Position numbers and translations under genes: made by a program. A DNA stretch of 64,000 nucleotides from Amoebidium appalachense (lineage: Eukaryota > Ichthyosporea). The notes beneath the pieces were generated by a model that searched no databases, was not told the origin of the DNA, and saw only the letters and a list, made by a program, of their open reading frames with translations. The stretch is from contig CAVNZM010000008.1 of assembly GCA_963693365.1 (NCBI GenBank), forward strand, positions 2,666,001-2,730,000, read 5' to 3'. This document shows positions 48,025-59,482 of this stretch, one piece after another. Every line of letters starts with the position of its first letter. Position 1 is the first letter of the stretch.

Positions 48025-49329
48025 TCACGACAGAACGGGCACTCTAGCTGCTGCATTGAGAGCTGCCATGTGCTTATTCATAAAATACAAACTGCCCGAT
48101 ATGTCCAATGCAGTCACCGTCGCCGCGCAACGAATAGCCGCCGTCCACCCGTGAGAAACTGAAAGAATCGAACCAGGCCAGATCAGATGTTGAATGACCA
48201 AGGCCAACATGATTGCTTCTATCCACACAAAAGAGCGAATATTCAGTTGGAAGTCACTAAAGACCACCGTTGCTTCCTTGGTGATGACAACAAAGTAGAG
48301 GAACACGCCGCCGTACACGGTAATGGGGATGAAGACGGAGCCCATGGCCCAGTGCTGCGAGGTATTGTAGTTGTACTTGAAGGCCCACACCAAAAGAGCG
48401 GCCACAACCACGAAAATGACGATAAACTGAACCCAAAAATACTTCCAGTAGTTCACGTTCTTCACCTTCACGCCAACCGTCCTGTTGAACAATTGAGCAA
48501 TCATGTATTGTCTCTGTACAAACGCCGCAATCATAACCAACACGAATGAGATAGACAGGGTTGACCACAGGAAGGTATGCAACCGCAGGTCTTTTTCCAG
48601 CTTCCTCAGCGCCGGCTCGCTTGCTGGGGTTAAATTTGGCGGGATATCCACGAATAAAAGGCAGGCGTTCAGCGCGAGAGCGGAAGAACTTATCATGGTG
48701 AAGGCAGCAGCAACGAAAAAATGAATGAGAAACGGGCGGCCGCGGGACTTCACCACCTTTGCGTTTCTGTGTACAAAAAGAGCGATAATGACTGCCACAA
48801 GAATAATCGTCTGGATTACGATGGGTACAAGGACGATGTGCTCGATTTTATGCGCCACCTCGATAGCCTGTGCAACGGTTTTGGGGTAGGCATGTGTGAG
48901 TTTCAAAAGTGTTTTCAAGTTAGCCACCCTGTCAACGCCGGTTGAGTTGCTTTTCATGCCGTCGAATGTAGTTTTGATCTCATTTCCCAGCCACAGCAAG
49001 AGGGACAAAGGTGCTGTGTTGTTATCAGACACGCGAAAACAGAGCACCAGGGCACCTATTTCCATAGAGGAAATGGCTGTGAATACTACTGCGAAAGTCA
49101 ACCACGAGCTTCTTTGGTATTGCTTGTGTGCTTTCTTGGCTTCTGCCGCCCTAGCTGCGTTTCTCTCTCTTTCCCTCTTTCTCTTCGTCGCTAGTGCATC
49201 TACGGTGGTTTGAAGACTCGCATTGCTCAAGTCTTTCCTTGGGTTTTTGTCTTTCCCACCCGTTTTAATGGTGGTTGAGTCGCTAGAAAGGGCACCGAAA
49301 GATTCGATAGAAGAGAAAGTCGAAGTCAT
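48025..49329 (-). CDS. eight-pass membrane protein of unknown family, intronless
   Basis: A single 434-residue open frame with ordinary composition. The first ~75 residues are polar: a Ser/Thr-rich head, then a basic Arg/Glu/Ala helix (about 48-70) likely to be cytosolic. About eight hydrophobic segments follow near 75-98, 163-186, 200-227, 254-272, 297-317, 330-349, 366-387 and 395-416, with one long loop at 100-162. N-glycosylation-type NST is at about 128-130. I do not recognise the family; the arrangement could be a receptor- or transporter-like protein. CCAAT/ATTGG motifs near 49643 and 49657 lie upstream of the start. Confidence 0.75.
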   Translation of the reverse strand: MTSTFSSIESFGALSSDSTTIKTGGKDKNPRKDLSNASLQTTVDALATKRKRERERNAARAAEAKKAHKQYQRSSWLTFAVVFTAISSMEIGALVLCFRVSDNNTAPLSLLLWLGNEIKTTFDGMKSNSTGVDRVANLKTLLKLTHAYPKTVAQAIEVAHKIEHIVLVPIVIQTIILVAVIIALFVHRNAKVVKSRGRPFLIHFFVAAAFTMISSSALALNACLLFVDIPPNLTPASEPALRKLEKDLRLHTFLWSTLSISFVLVMIAAFVQRQYMIAQLFNRTVGVKVKNVNYWKYFWVQFIVIFVVVAALLVWAFKYNYNTSQHWAMGSVFIPITVYGGVFLYFVVITKEATVVFSDFQLNIRSFVWIEAIMLALVIQHLIWPGSILSVSHGWTAAIRCAATVTALDISGSLYFMNKHMAALNAAARVPVLS

Positions 49330-49815
49330 GGTGGCGTCTTTAACTATGAGATTACAGCACTAGGTGTTTACCCTATGGAAGTGTTCGTAAGAACATCTAT
49401 CAGGTCATGCTTAAAGATGGAAAAGATAAAATGTGAAGGAGGGGGATAGCTGGTGTGTACGTATGAGGGGGGTTAAAAAGAACAAATAAGGAAGTTTACA
49501 CAACAACAACAAAGTACTGAACACTGTAAAAGAGTGGCAGTGTGACAGTGAGGTCACGTCGTAATGAGCTGTCGCTGTTTGTTTCAGTGGGTCAATAGGC
49601 GTTTAGCGATTCCGAATAGAACTACTATATTCTTCGCCTCTCGATTGGCTGCATGGCCAATAAAATGCAGGGTTATAATGCAAAGGAGTCACGGGTGAAT
49701 AATGTGACCCAACGACGCTACAGCTGCGGTAGTTGGTGTGACTTGGTGGAATATCATAACACTTCTTCTATAGTTTGAAAGGCTTGAACCACAACTGCTG
49801 TACACTAATTATTAA

Positions 49816-49863
<48 letters not shown>

Positions 49864-49928
49864 CATGTTGTTCAATGTATGTTTAGTGGTACTGGTTGCG
49901 GCATTTGCGTGTACATCATCGGTAGATA

Positions 49929-49981
<53 letters not shown>

Positions 49982-50189
49982 ACCACCAAAAAAAAAGTAT
50001 TGTGGATTTTCAACTTAGGTTGCTTCTGTCGGTTTTATTGCTCTCTTGTGGCTCACAACAATCTGGTCCCCGGGACCCCCACTACTACATCAATACATAC
50101 GGTTACACATGCCTATGGTCGCAGATCGATCAACTTGTATGGACTAAGTCTGGGCTGTATACACACGTATCCACACTGGCTACGTGCCT

Positions 50190-50252
<63 letters not shown>

Positions 50253-50332
50253 ACACCTAACCTTGCCCCTAAGAGGTACACTAACCCAAAGAAGCTAGAC
50301 GGGGGACTAAAAAGCGCGGGCGGGAGGGTGGG
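49330..50332. other. intergenic region with promoter motifs and homopolymers
   Basis: Holds the upstream region of the eight-pass protein, a (TA)n array (about 49821-49861) and two ~52-base poly-C tracts (about 49930-49981 and 50191-50242). No supportable gene. Confidence 0.6.
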
Positions 50333-50496
50333 CTAGAGAGAGCAGCGACGGGGGACAAAAAGTGAGGGTGATTTAACCATCACCCGCTTTTTATAGTACC
50401 CTAAAAAGCTGCTACTGTGCCTATTGGGTGATCACTTCGATCTCCCAATATGGCACTACTAAGTTTAGAAAATCTGGATTTCCCAAATCAACGATT
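50333..50496. repeat. left direct repeat of the recombinase element
   Basis: Begins CTAGAGAGAGCAGCGACGGG and ends TCCCAAATCAACGATT; matches 52715-52886 essentially base for base apart from one 8-bp indel. Near identity implies recent insertion or gene conversion. Confidence 0.95.
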
Positions 50497-50561
50497 TTCA
50501 ACTTCGGTTGCTAGCTATGTCCATAATTCTGCCAACTACAAGCTTACATAACCCAACATTG

Positions 50562-51781
50562 CTAAGCCAATTCACCTGCGGACGCGGGCGGCCGGGCACC
50601 CTGCAACATTCCGAAGTAGAGCCAGTCGTCGGCCGTAGGGATGTGGCCGAGGCCGTAGTGGGACACGGGGGTCGGCTGCCAAGCTGCCACACACCCAGCC
50701 ACGACACAAACGCCTCGTCCACAAGCAGGGCACGGCAGGCGCCCACCAGGCCATGGCGCAGGCAGTGCCACGTGACGCCTGCAGCCTCGGTGGCGAGCAC
50801 CCCCACATGGCGCAACTCGGCGCGCAGCCAATCGTTTCCCACTTTGGGTGACGCTTTGGGCACGAGCAGCGCAGTACGGGAGGGTAGAGCTGCCAGCATG
50901 TGGTGGAACGCCGACGCACACACCGCCGGAACGACTCGATGCCGTACGGGGGGACGGAGAACTTTCCCCCCTGCCTGCTTGATAGCCTGAAAGGAGAGGG
51001 TGACACGGGCAAGACCCTCGGCACTGACCGGGCCGACAACAACATCTTCGCCGCGGAGCGTAGACACTGAACCCCACCGAAGGCCAAACAGGTAGCTGGC
51101 AGCCACGGCCCCCAACCACCGGGCACCGTCGCCTGACGTGTGCCCCCGCTGCAACAAGCCGGTGAACCAGGAAGCGTCGAAACGCGACAACTCCGCTGGC
51201 GGGGGCCGAACTTTGAGCACGGCGGACGAATAGGACTTCTTGACCATGGCGATGGTGGAGGCGTCGACATATGGCAGCCGCCAGAGCTCATGCACCTTGC
51301 GCAGGGCGTAAAGCTTGCTGTCCAGACTTGGAGGTTCGTACCCTTGTTTGAACAGGTCGGCAGCATAGGCCAGCAGGGTGCCGGACGATGTCGGCCACGG
51401 CTGCAGACGGTTGGCGGCACAAAATTGGACGTATCGAAACACATCTGACTGATAGACTCTCCAGGTCTTGTCGCTAAGAAAACCCTCCAGCAACAAACTG
51501 GCCTCGGCCCGAACCCCTTCCGGCATAGAGGCCACCACAGCTGCCTTCCACTCCTGGAAGTTGCCCAGGGCAGGGGCCTGCAACGGGCCCACCGGCACCG
51601 GTGTTGGCGCCGGGGCAGCCGGCCTGGCCGGGGGCGGAGGAGGGAGGGTAGCGGCTGCGGGGGCCGGCGGTGGCGGTTCGGGCGCGGGGTCTGGCTGGTT
51701 GTTGACTGGGCCTGGCTGCGGCGCCGGGACTGGCCGTTGGGCCGGCACGGGCGGATAGAAATTTATAAACGCATGCAACAT
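50562..51781 (-). CDS. tyrosine recombinase/integrase, interrupted by one frameshift
   Basis: Starts MLHAFINFYPP, then a Pro/Ala-rich leader (about 10-70), an N-terminal core-binding region (DKTWRVYQSDVFRYVQFC, about 104-121) and a catalytic domain. Family hallmarks are YLFGLRWGSVSTLRGEDV, whose GLR supplies the first catalytic Arg (R235), and the box II segment WHCLRHG (H339, R342). The open frame then runs out of register. The expected C-terminal part with the nucleophile region (SHYGLGH ... DWLYFGML) lies in the next frame, ending at 50562. The shift maps to a five-C run (plus-strand GGGGG at 50667-50671), one base short. It may be a sequencing error or a real inactivating change. The frame as read without correction ends at 50498. 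Confidence 0.82.
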
Positions 51782-52059
51782 GATTTAATATTTTCCCCAC
51801 ACTAATGTACAGTAATATACAAGAGGCGACGAGTGAACTGCCCGCCGCAAGTGCCCCGGCCCACTGGCCGGGGGTGCGGCACTACGGTCGTCATGCCGGC
51901 GGCGCCCCCGCTGGGGGGAGGCCCACGGCCCCCTGCCCCTTTTCCGTCCACGCCCCCACTTGGGGCACCACCATCGCTGCCACCGGCCCCCTTGGCACGC
52001 TGCACCAGGTTGAGCTCGGCCTCTTTCTTTCTTGCCTCCGCAAGGCCCCTGGACCATCT
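51782..52059 (-). other. spacer between the two element proteins
   Basis: GC-rich and open in several frames, but without a pattern I recognise. It may be a leader for the recombinase frame. Confidence 0.4.
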
Positions 52060-52617
52060 TCAAGTTGACGAGAGCTGGGGGTAATAGTCGCGCTCCATAT
52101 TGGCCCGCACGACCTGGGCAAACGCACCACCCTCAGTAGCCCTGATGTGCTGGTAAGTCACACGGTCGCCTACCAGGTTGAGGATGTCGCCCACCATGCT
52201 CCATGTCAGGTCGAGCCGCCGCCGCAGGTGGGTAGCTTCGTCTTCATCGGGCAGCCGCGGCATAGCAGCCACGGCGTTGTAGAGATGCAGGAGGGCGTTG
52301 CCCAAGCCCCCAGCAAACTCCACTTCTTCACGGACCGCCTGGCTGAGTTCACTGCGCTCAAACCCTAGGTGCTCAACAGGAATCGGACCAGGCCCGTTGC
52401 TGAGGGAGTCCTCCACCACGAACCGGGCAAAGCCGCCGAAGGCAGGGTGCATGGTTACCGAACCTTGGCGTTGCACCGGCACCAACGGCAGTTCGGAGAA
52501 GCCCCAGTTGCGCCCAAGTCGCTCACGGCGGACCTCGTTACTCTCGACAGCATCGCCAGAAATGAGGCGGCAAAGCTCCGCAAGATAAGCTGAGTAGTTG
52601 GCGTCCATTCTAGTCAC
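52060..52617 (-). CDS. 185-residue protein of the mobile element, unknown function
   Basis: Upstream of the recombinase in the same orientation and inside the direct repeats. The protein is mostly helical by appearance and mixed charge, with no zinc knuckle or hydrophobic segment; it is GC-rich like the recombinase frame. By position it could be a Gag-like or DNA-binding accessory protein, but no motif supports either. Confidence 0.6.
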   Translation of the reverse strand: MTRMDANYSAYLAELCRLISGDAVESNEVRRERLGRNWGFSELPLVPVQRQGSVTMHPAFGGFARFVVEDSLSNGPGPIPVEHLGFERSELSQAVREEVEFAGGLGNALLHLYNAVAAMPRLPDEDEATHLRRRLDLTWSMVGDILNLVGDRVTYQHIRATEGGAFAQVVRANMERDYYPQLSST

Positions 52618-52714
52618 TACTAGACTGGCGGGAGCAATATAACGACGTGCAGGACGGAAAGTTATAAGTATACAGACAGGCGCATGATTGCTACCTAATC
52701 ACCAACCGTCACTG

Positions 52715-52886
52715 CTAGAGAGAGCAGCGACGGGGGACAAAAAGTGAGGGTGATTTAACCATCACCCGCTTTTTATAGTACCCTAAAAAGCTGCTACTGT
52801 CTGACTGTGCCTATTGGGTGATCACTTCGATCTCCCAATATGGCACTACTAAGTTTAGAAAATCTGGATTTCCCAAATCAACGATT
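52715..52886. repeat. right direct repeat of the recombinase element
   Basis: Same sequence as the left repeat, plus CTGACTGT after the shared AAGCTGCTACTGT. It is followed immediately by a different, tandemly repeated 72-bp unit. Confidence 0.95.
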
Positions 52887-53021
52887 GTAGAAAATTTCGA
52901 AGTCTGATCAGAATGCAGGAATTCACATTCCTGAGGATAATTCCTCATGGTGTGGATTGTAGAAAATTTCGAAGTCTGATCAGAATGCAGGAACTCACAT
53001 TCCTGAGGATAATTCCTCATG
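52883..53021. repeat. 72-bp tandem repeat, two copies
   Basis: GATTGTAGAAAATTTCGAAG starts at 52883 and at 52955. The copies differ by one base in the first 60 (GGAATTCAC versus GGAACTCAC); the second is cut short after CCTCATGG. It abuts the right direct repeat of the recombinase element. Confidence 0.9.
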
Positions 53022-53142
53022 GGCTTGTACCACATGCATTAGGGGTGACAATTACTGTCATATGTCCACTGACTTGCAGGTGGCTGTGCGTACGGGTGTT
53101 TTTCTTTCTTTTTGTTTCCGTTCCTTTTTTTTAAACGTGTGT

Positions 53143-53196
<54 letters not shown>

Positions 53197-53398
53197 CACT
53201 GTGTGTGTACGTGTGTGTGTGTGCGTGTGTGGAGGCCCACTCAGCATGTGTGCCGGTGCGGGTGTGAATATTACATAGCACCTGAAGTGAATGAAGAACA
53301 CCGTAGTCCGAGATGTGTGTGGATGCACCAGGATGCATCACTCGGTGTACACGACACATGTGTACGCGAGTTTTGGCAGCACATGATTACAGCATCGT

Positions 53399-53452
<54 letters not shown>

Positions 53453-53469
53453 CACACAAACACACACAC

Positions 53470-53505
<36 letters not shown>

Positions 53506-53786
53506 TAATATCACATAATGCACGTTCACGTCCAACTATATATGCCAACTTGTTATTGAACAAAACCCACACTAATTCTACGTATTCTTCGTTGCACACT
53601 TATCATGATACTGCATAATCATTCACATCGAATGTGCGGGCTAGCAGTAAGACCTACAACTGGCCCACGCACGTGCTTCTACCATCATATGATTCACTTG
53701 ACTTAGCATGAGAATCAGAACGGCCTATGAGAACACTAAGTTACTCATGCTCAGTTAGATAGGTATAAATAACAACATTCCCCCCC

Positions 53787-53845
<59 letters not shown>

Positions 53846-54531
53846 AAACGCTTCTGTTCAAACACAATGCTATTGTGAGTTGAACCGTTAGCTCGACTCT
53901 TCTCTGTATCATAAGTTATAATCCGTAGGGCTGGTGCTAGCATCAAACAAACAAGTCCCGGGGCCCCCTGGCAAACGAAAGTGAAGTTTGCAATACTTGG
54001 TGCTAATATTAGTTTCTCTTTCGCCCCAATACTCACTTTTAGGTCGTAGGTGGTGTAAAAAAGCCGCTTTCCGGCGCGGAAGCATCGGATCCTGTTGAGC
54101 CTCCCATGAACTGATGGCGGTAGATAAGCGAACGCGTTACTTCCATATATGGCTATTACTGTTTTGCTTTTTCAACCTGATTGGTGGGGCGTCTGCCCTA
54201 TTGGGGTCAGCAGCATTGCATGATGACGCGCCGTGACCGTTGAAGGCAAACAAAAAACCTCGTGCACACAGTACTGTAGGAAAACAACTTGAGTTTTGCG
54301 ACGCTCCTTGGGTTTGACCTGAACGAAAGCACGGTGTTTTCGATGCCCGTGCGTTTGTGTTTGCTGTTGTGATTCGGACTGTTTGTGTGGGTTTGAAGTC
54401 TTTTGATTGCGCGACTGTACAGCCATCCGTGCACTCTGTCAAGACTTTGACTTGCGGCATTGCAACACCGTTCTTTGAAAGACCCGATTATTAAAAAACA
54501 TCAAAGAAGCGTTGTGTTCTCCCCCTAGAAA
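53022..54531. other. intergenic region, no gene seen
   Basis: Contains (GT)n at about 53141-53194, (CA)n at about 53400-53505 and a poly-C/poly-A block (53780-53844). Three overlapping minus-strand frames at 54137-54460 are all open and none has support. Confidence 0.6.
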
Positions 54532-54744
54532 ATGACGCGTGCTACGGTGTTGCAGCAAGCGAAGGCTCAGGCGCTTAAAACTGGGCCTCTGAAGCAGATC
54601 AACACAGGAAAGGTGGGTCTCCAACCCCCCCCCCCCCCCCCCCCCCCCTCCCTTCCCAAACTCAAAAGAGAAAAAAAAAAGGGGGGCCCCAACATCTATA
54701 TTTTTCGCTTACAGGAATCGCTGGATATATTTGGTATTTCGTAA
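54532..54744 (+). CDS. possible two-exon microprotein gene (36 residues)
   Basis: Exon 54532-54612 (starts MTRATVLQQAKAQALKTG) ends at a GTGGGT donor. After a poly-C intron, the CAG acceptor at 54712-54714 leads into 54715-54744 (ESLDIFGIS, stop). Phase is kept. It sits about 300 bp before the GTPBP1-like start, so it could be an upstream reading frame on the same transcript rather than a separate gene. I do not recognise the product. Confidence 0.35.
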   Translation: MTRATVLQQAKAQALKTGPLKQINTGKVGLQPPPPPPPPSLPKLKREKKKGGPNIYIFRLQESLDIFGIS

Positions 54745-55047
54745 TGAGAAGTTAAGGAATTGTTGTTTGTCTTTTTTTGAAGATCACACAGGATATTTAC
54801 TTAATTACTGGGATGTTGCAGAAGTAACACCCCTGCACGAGCAGGTGTTACGGACGTTGTGGAAACTAGATCTGTTATAAATTTTATCCCCCATCTTCCT
54901 CCCTTTTCCTCTCTTTTTTTCCCAACCCTACTTCAATTATGCAATGGCCCTCTTTGTTTTTATAGTTTCTTTTCACCTGGTGTTGGTGTGCGTACACCAG
55001 CCTGTTGTGCCCTGCATTAATATACAACTCTGCCTACAAAGGCGGTA

Positions 55048-55396
55048 ATGGCAGATTCCAAAGATCCCAACGTGAAACCCGCCACCACCACTGCTCCTTC
55101 TTCCTCTACTTCCACCCCTTCCGTGAGTGGTGCTGTCAAGGACACAAAACAGAAACAGAACGAGAAGATTGAAAAGGGGAAGGAGCCAAAGAATGATGCC
55201 AAGGGGAAGGAAAAGGCAGGGGAGAATGAGCCGTCTCTGTTTGACATGGGGGAGATGATGTTGAAGGACGTGTACGGCAAGGTATGTGGCTGGTGTTGTG
55301 GGGGTTTGGTCGTGCTTGAAAGAGAAAGGGGAAGAGTGTTTCTTGCTTCTTTTTGTTTTTTTTATTGTTGTTATTGTTGTTGTTGTTGTTGTTATT

Positions 55397-55441
<45 letters not shown>

Positions 55442-55485
55442 ATTATTATTATTATTATTATTATTCTTGTTGTTGTTGTTGTTAT

Positions 55486-55520
<35 letters not shown>

Positions 55521-55687
55521 CTTGCATTGTGTTTTATGTGTTCGTCTTTATATTTTTTGTTCGACTCTGTTTTCGTCTTTTTTGTTGTTCCGGGTGAGAA
55601 AAAGCTGCTGTGGATGTGGGTATGCTTTGTGGGGAAGGGGGGTGGTGTGTGTGTGTGTGTGGGTGAATGTTTGAGGTGTGTGTGTGT

Positions 55688-55748
<61 letters not shown>

Positions 55749-55947
55749 CTGCTGCAAGTGTGTGTTATAGCGTTCGTGTTTTTTGCTTAAAGGATGGGCT
55801 AAAAAGATGTATCTGTCTGTTTTTTATTGGGAGGAGGAGAGGGGAGACAATATGAAGCAGTGTACAAGCAGATTGGGTGAAATTAGGAAGTGTCTTCCAT
55901 ACATTTCAAATACTTCTTTCACACGCGTCACGCACGCAGGCACGCAG

Positions 55948-55993
<46 letters not shown>

Positions 55994-56074
55994 GCGCACA
56001 TGCACACGCACGCACAGGCACACACTCACTCGCACCGACGCACACACCTACGCGCATGCATCCACGCGCACACA

Positions 56075-56144
<70 letters not shown>

Positions 56145-56164
56145 AACACGTGCGCGCGCGCGCA

Positions 56165-56204
<40 letters not shown>

Positions 56205-56603
56205 CCAAGTACGTGAACCCCAGTGAGGAGGACCACCAGATGCTTTTGATGCAACTGCAGATGCAGCTGGCTGACGGGGGCAGAGAGACAATCATCGAAC
56301 TGGGCGCTGGTGGTATGTCTAATCGGACCGATCCGTTGATGTGATTTGTTACAGTATTGAACTGGGTGCTGGTGGTATGTCTAATCGGACCGATCCGTTG
56401 ATGTGATTGGTTACAGTATTGAAAAGGGTTGCTGGTGTATTTCTAGTCAGTATGAATAATCTACTGATTCGGTGATATCAATGTATTTGAGTGCTATATT
56501 GGGATTGAGATGGGAGAAGATGGAAGTGTGTTCGTGTTTATTGATAATGATCACCATTAATATATCATCGTTATTATTGTTGTTGTTGTTGTTGTTTTAA
56601 TGA

Positions 56604-56675
<72 letters not shown>

Positions 56676-57292
56676 GGGGGGGGGGGGGGGGGAGGGGGGC
56701 TTGTAAGAAATTCAAAGAAGGAGGAAGGGGGAAGGGAAGGTGTGTGTTATAATAATTAATTCATGTGAGTTGTGGTGGATGGTAGGAAGTAGATGTGCTA
56801 AGCATTTAGTGAAATTCAAAGGTGTCGTTTTCCCATTCATGCTTACACGATTACTGGCATACACACCGAAAAACAAACAAAAAAAAAATACTAGAAATAC
56901 ATTTGTTCATGTATACTTAAAACACCGGAATTCCCAACAGAAAACGGGGAGCCACCCGGGCTGAGTGCCGAACAGTTGGAGCAGTCGGTGGCCACCCTCA
57001 AGGCGCTGGCCAAGTCGTGTGAGGCCCAAATTTCGGTAAGTGAAAAGTCAAAATTCGTTATTTTTGTGTCGAAATCCTTTTCCTTTTTTCTTTTTTTCCC
57101 GGGGAAAAAAAAAGGGGGGGGGGGGGGGGGGGGGGGGGGGGCTGGGGGGGGAAGGGGGGCTGAAACTTGAGGAAAAGGAAGGTAGGTGCATATTTTTTTT
57201 TCTTTTTTCTTTTTTCTTTCTTTCTTTCTTTCTTTCTTTTCTTTTTTATTTTGTTGTTGTGGTGGGGGATGGTGTGTGTGTGTGTGTGTGGT

Positions 57293-57336
<44 letters not shown>

Positions 57337-57784
57337 CGTTGTGTGGCAAATCCAGTGCATATCTGTGTTTGGAATTTGGGAATGTTGCGAAGAAATTTTT
57401 GGTTGCTTTTCTGTGAAGTTCTGGTGGAGGGGTTAGACAGGGTGTTTGGGGAGGGGAGGGAGTGTGTGTGTGTGTGTGTGTGTGTTGTGTTTGGGGGGGG
57501 GGGGGGGGGGGTTATGAAGAGAAGGTGGATTTTTTATTTTATTTTTTATTCTATTTATTTATTTATTTTATTTATTTATTTATTTATTTTTTTTTTTTTG
57601 GGGGGGGGGGGGGGGTGATGCTAGTGAGTGCAACTGAAATGAAAGCCATGTGTGCTGAATTTTATTTTGCAGCTGTTGCGGCAGCACGAATCAGAGACCG
57701 GGCTAGTAGCCGAATACCTAATTAGGCAGGAGGAGGAGGAGACGGAGTTCACAGAAGTCAGTGCTTGTAACCCCCCCCCCCCTC

Positions 57785-57875
<91 letters not shown>

Positions 57876-58563
57876 ACAGCGACCACCATACTAGGAAGGT
57901 AGGAAGGGAAAAAAAGGGGGGGGGGGGAGAAGCAGTTAACACAAACAGTTGTCAATGCATCTCCCACCGGCCACCAACATTTTAACCAGCACCCTTTTCC
58001 CCGTATTAGGCACGCCAAAAAAGAAAGAGGCAGGGAAGGGCTCCGCGGTGTGTGTGTGTGGGTGTGTGTGTGTGTGGGGGGGGGGGGGCTACACGTTCTA
58101 GTGTTACCCATGGTGGTCATGCTAGTACATACCTACTGACACTACTAACACACACACACAAACTCATACACCCACAGACAGACAATGCACGGATGCGAAC
58201 AAAAAAGCACATACACATACTTTGACACACACACGTGTGTGTAACCATACACACACTCACGGTTAGGCGCACACACACAGGCGCACGTACACTCACATAT
58301 ACGCATGCGTGCGCATGCACACACGCACGCGCGCGTGTACACGTACACGTACACACACACACACACGTACACGCACACACACGTACACGTACACGCACAC
58401 ACACACGTACACGCACACGTACACGCACACACACACGTATAGGTGCGCATAGCCGTGACAGGCAATGTAGATGCCGGTAAGTCCACCTTCCTTGGGGTGC
58501 TCACCTATGGTGGCCTGGATAACGGCAGAGGGCTCTCACGGCAAAAACTGTTCCGTCACAAGG

Positions 58564-58611
<48 letters not shown>

Positions 58612-59001
58612 ACCCCCCCTCCCCCCTCCTCCCCTCCCCCCACCCTCCCCCTCTCTTTCCCCCCCCCCCCCCCCCCCCCCCCTCAAAAAAAAAAAAAAAA
58701 AGAAAGAAAGAAAAAACTCAAATAGATGCACATTCCTATTTGTGTGTTGTGTGTGTGTGTGCTCCTGAAAAGTCTGTGTTGTGTTGCTTCTCGTGGATGT
58801 GTACTTCGTAGTCTGCAACCTATACTTCCCCTCGCTTCTTGCCCGTCCCCCCCCCCCCCCCCCCCCCCCCTCCCCCGGCCCCCTCTTCTCCGCTGTCCTC
58901 CCAACGCACACACACAGACACACCAACGCACAGTGCCCTTGCCTGCAGACACACACATGCATGCACACTTGCCTGCACCCATCCACGCACAGAATTGTTG
59001 A

Positions 59002-59036
<35 letters not shown>

Positions 59037-59439
59037 ACCACCACCACCACACACACACACACAGCACGAGTTGGAGACAGGCCGTACCTCGAGTGTTGGG
59101 CAGGAGATATTGGGCTTTGACACCACTGGGGCCATAGTCAACCACCAAGTCAACGAGAGACACGGGGACCACCACAGAGCAACCCCCCAGCAGAACTGGG
59201 CTGATATCTGTGCAAAGGTGGATGCCTGCCTGCCTGCTTCCTTCTCCCCCCTCCTAACTCCTTCCACCCCTTTCTCCTCTTTCTCCTGTCTTTTCTCCTC
59301 CTTCTTGCAGGCATAGCGGGAGCGGGGAAGGGCGTGCGTGTACGTGTCCTTCGTACTTCGTACTCTGTAACACCGTCTAACTTTTCTTCACCACAACTCT
59401 TCACATCCACACACACAGACACACACACACACACACACA

Positions 59440-59482
<43 letters not shown>

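Larger units (their letters stand above)
50333..52886 (-). mobile_element. tyrosine-recombinase mobile element (Crypton/Ngaro-like) between long direct repeats
   Basis: Direct repeats of 164 bp (50333-50496) and 172 bp (52715-52886, with an extra 8 bp, CTGACTGT) flank a GC-rich body whose composition differs sharply from its surroundings. The body carries two frames in the same orientation: a 185-residue protein of unknown function, then a tyrosine recombinase. No reverse transcriptase or RNase H is visible between the repeats. Recombinase-only content fits Cryptons, but long direct repeats are more like the split repeats of DIRS/Ngaro elements, so the class is uncertain. Confidence 0.8.

Noticed and set aside
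50508-51758. Plus-strand and other-frame open frames across the recombinase gene
   Set aside because: High GC content keeps antisense frames open; the minus-strand frame carries the catalytic motifs.
52883-53021. Possible CRISPR-like repeat
   Set aside because: Only two adjacent 72-bp units without spacers, in a eukaryotic context; a simple tandem duplication.
54137-54460. Three overlapping minus-strand frames of 75-107 residues
   Set aside because: Simultaneous openness in three frames with no motifs or splice signals indicates chance.
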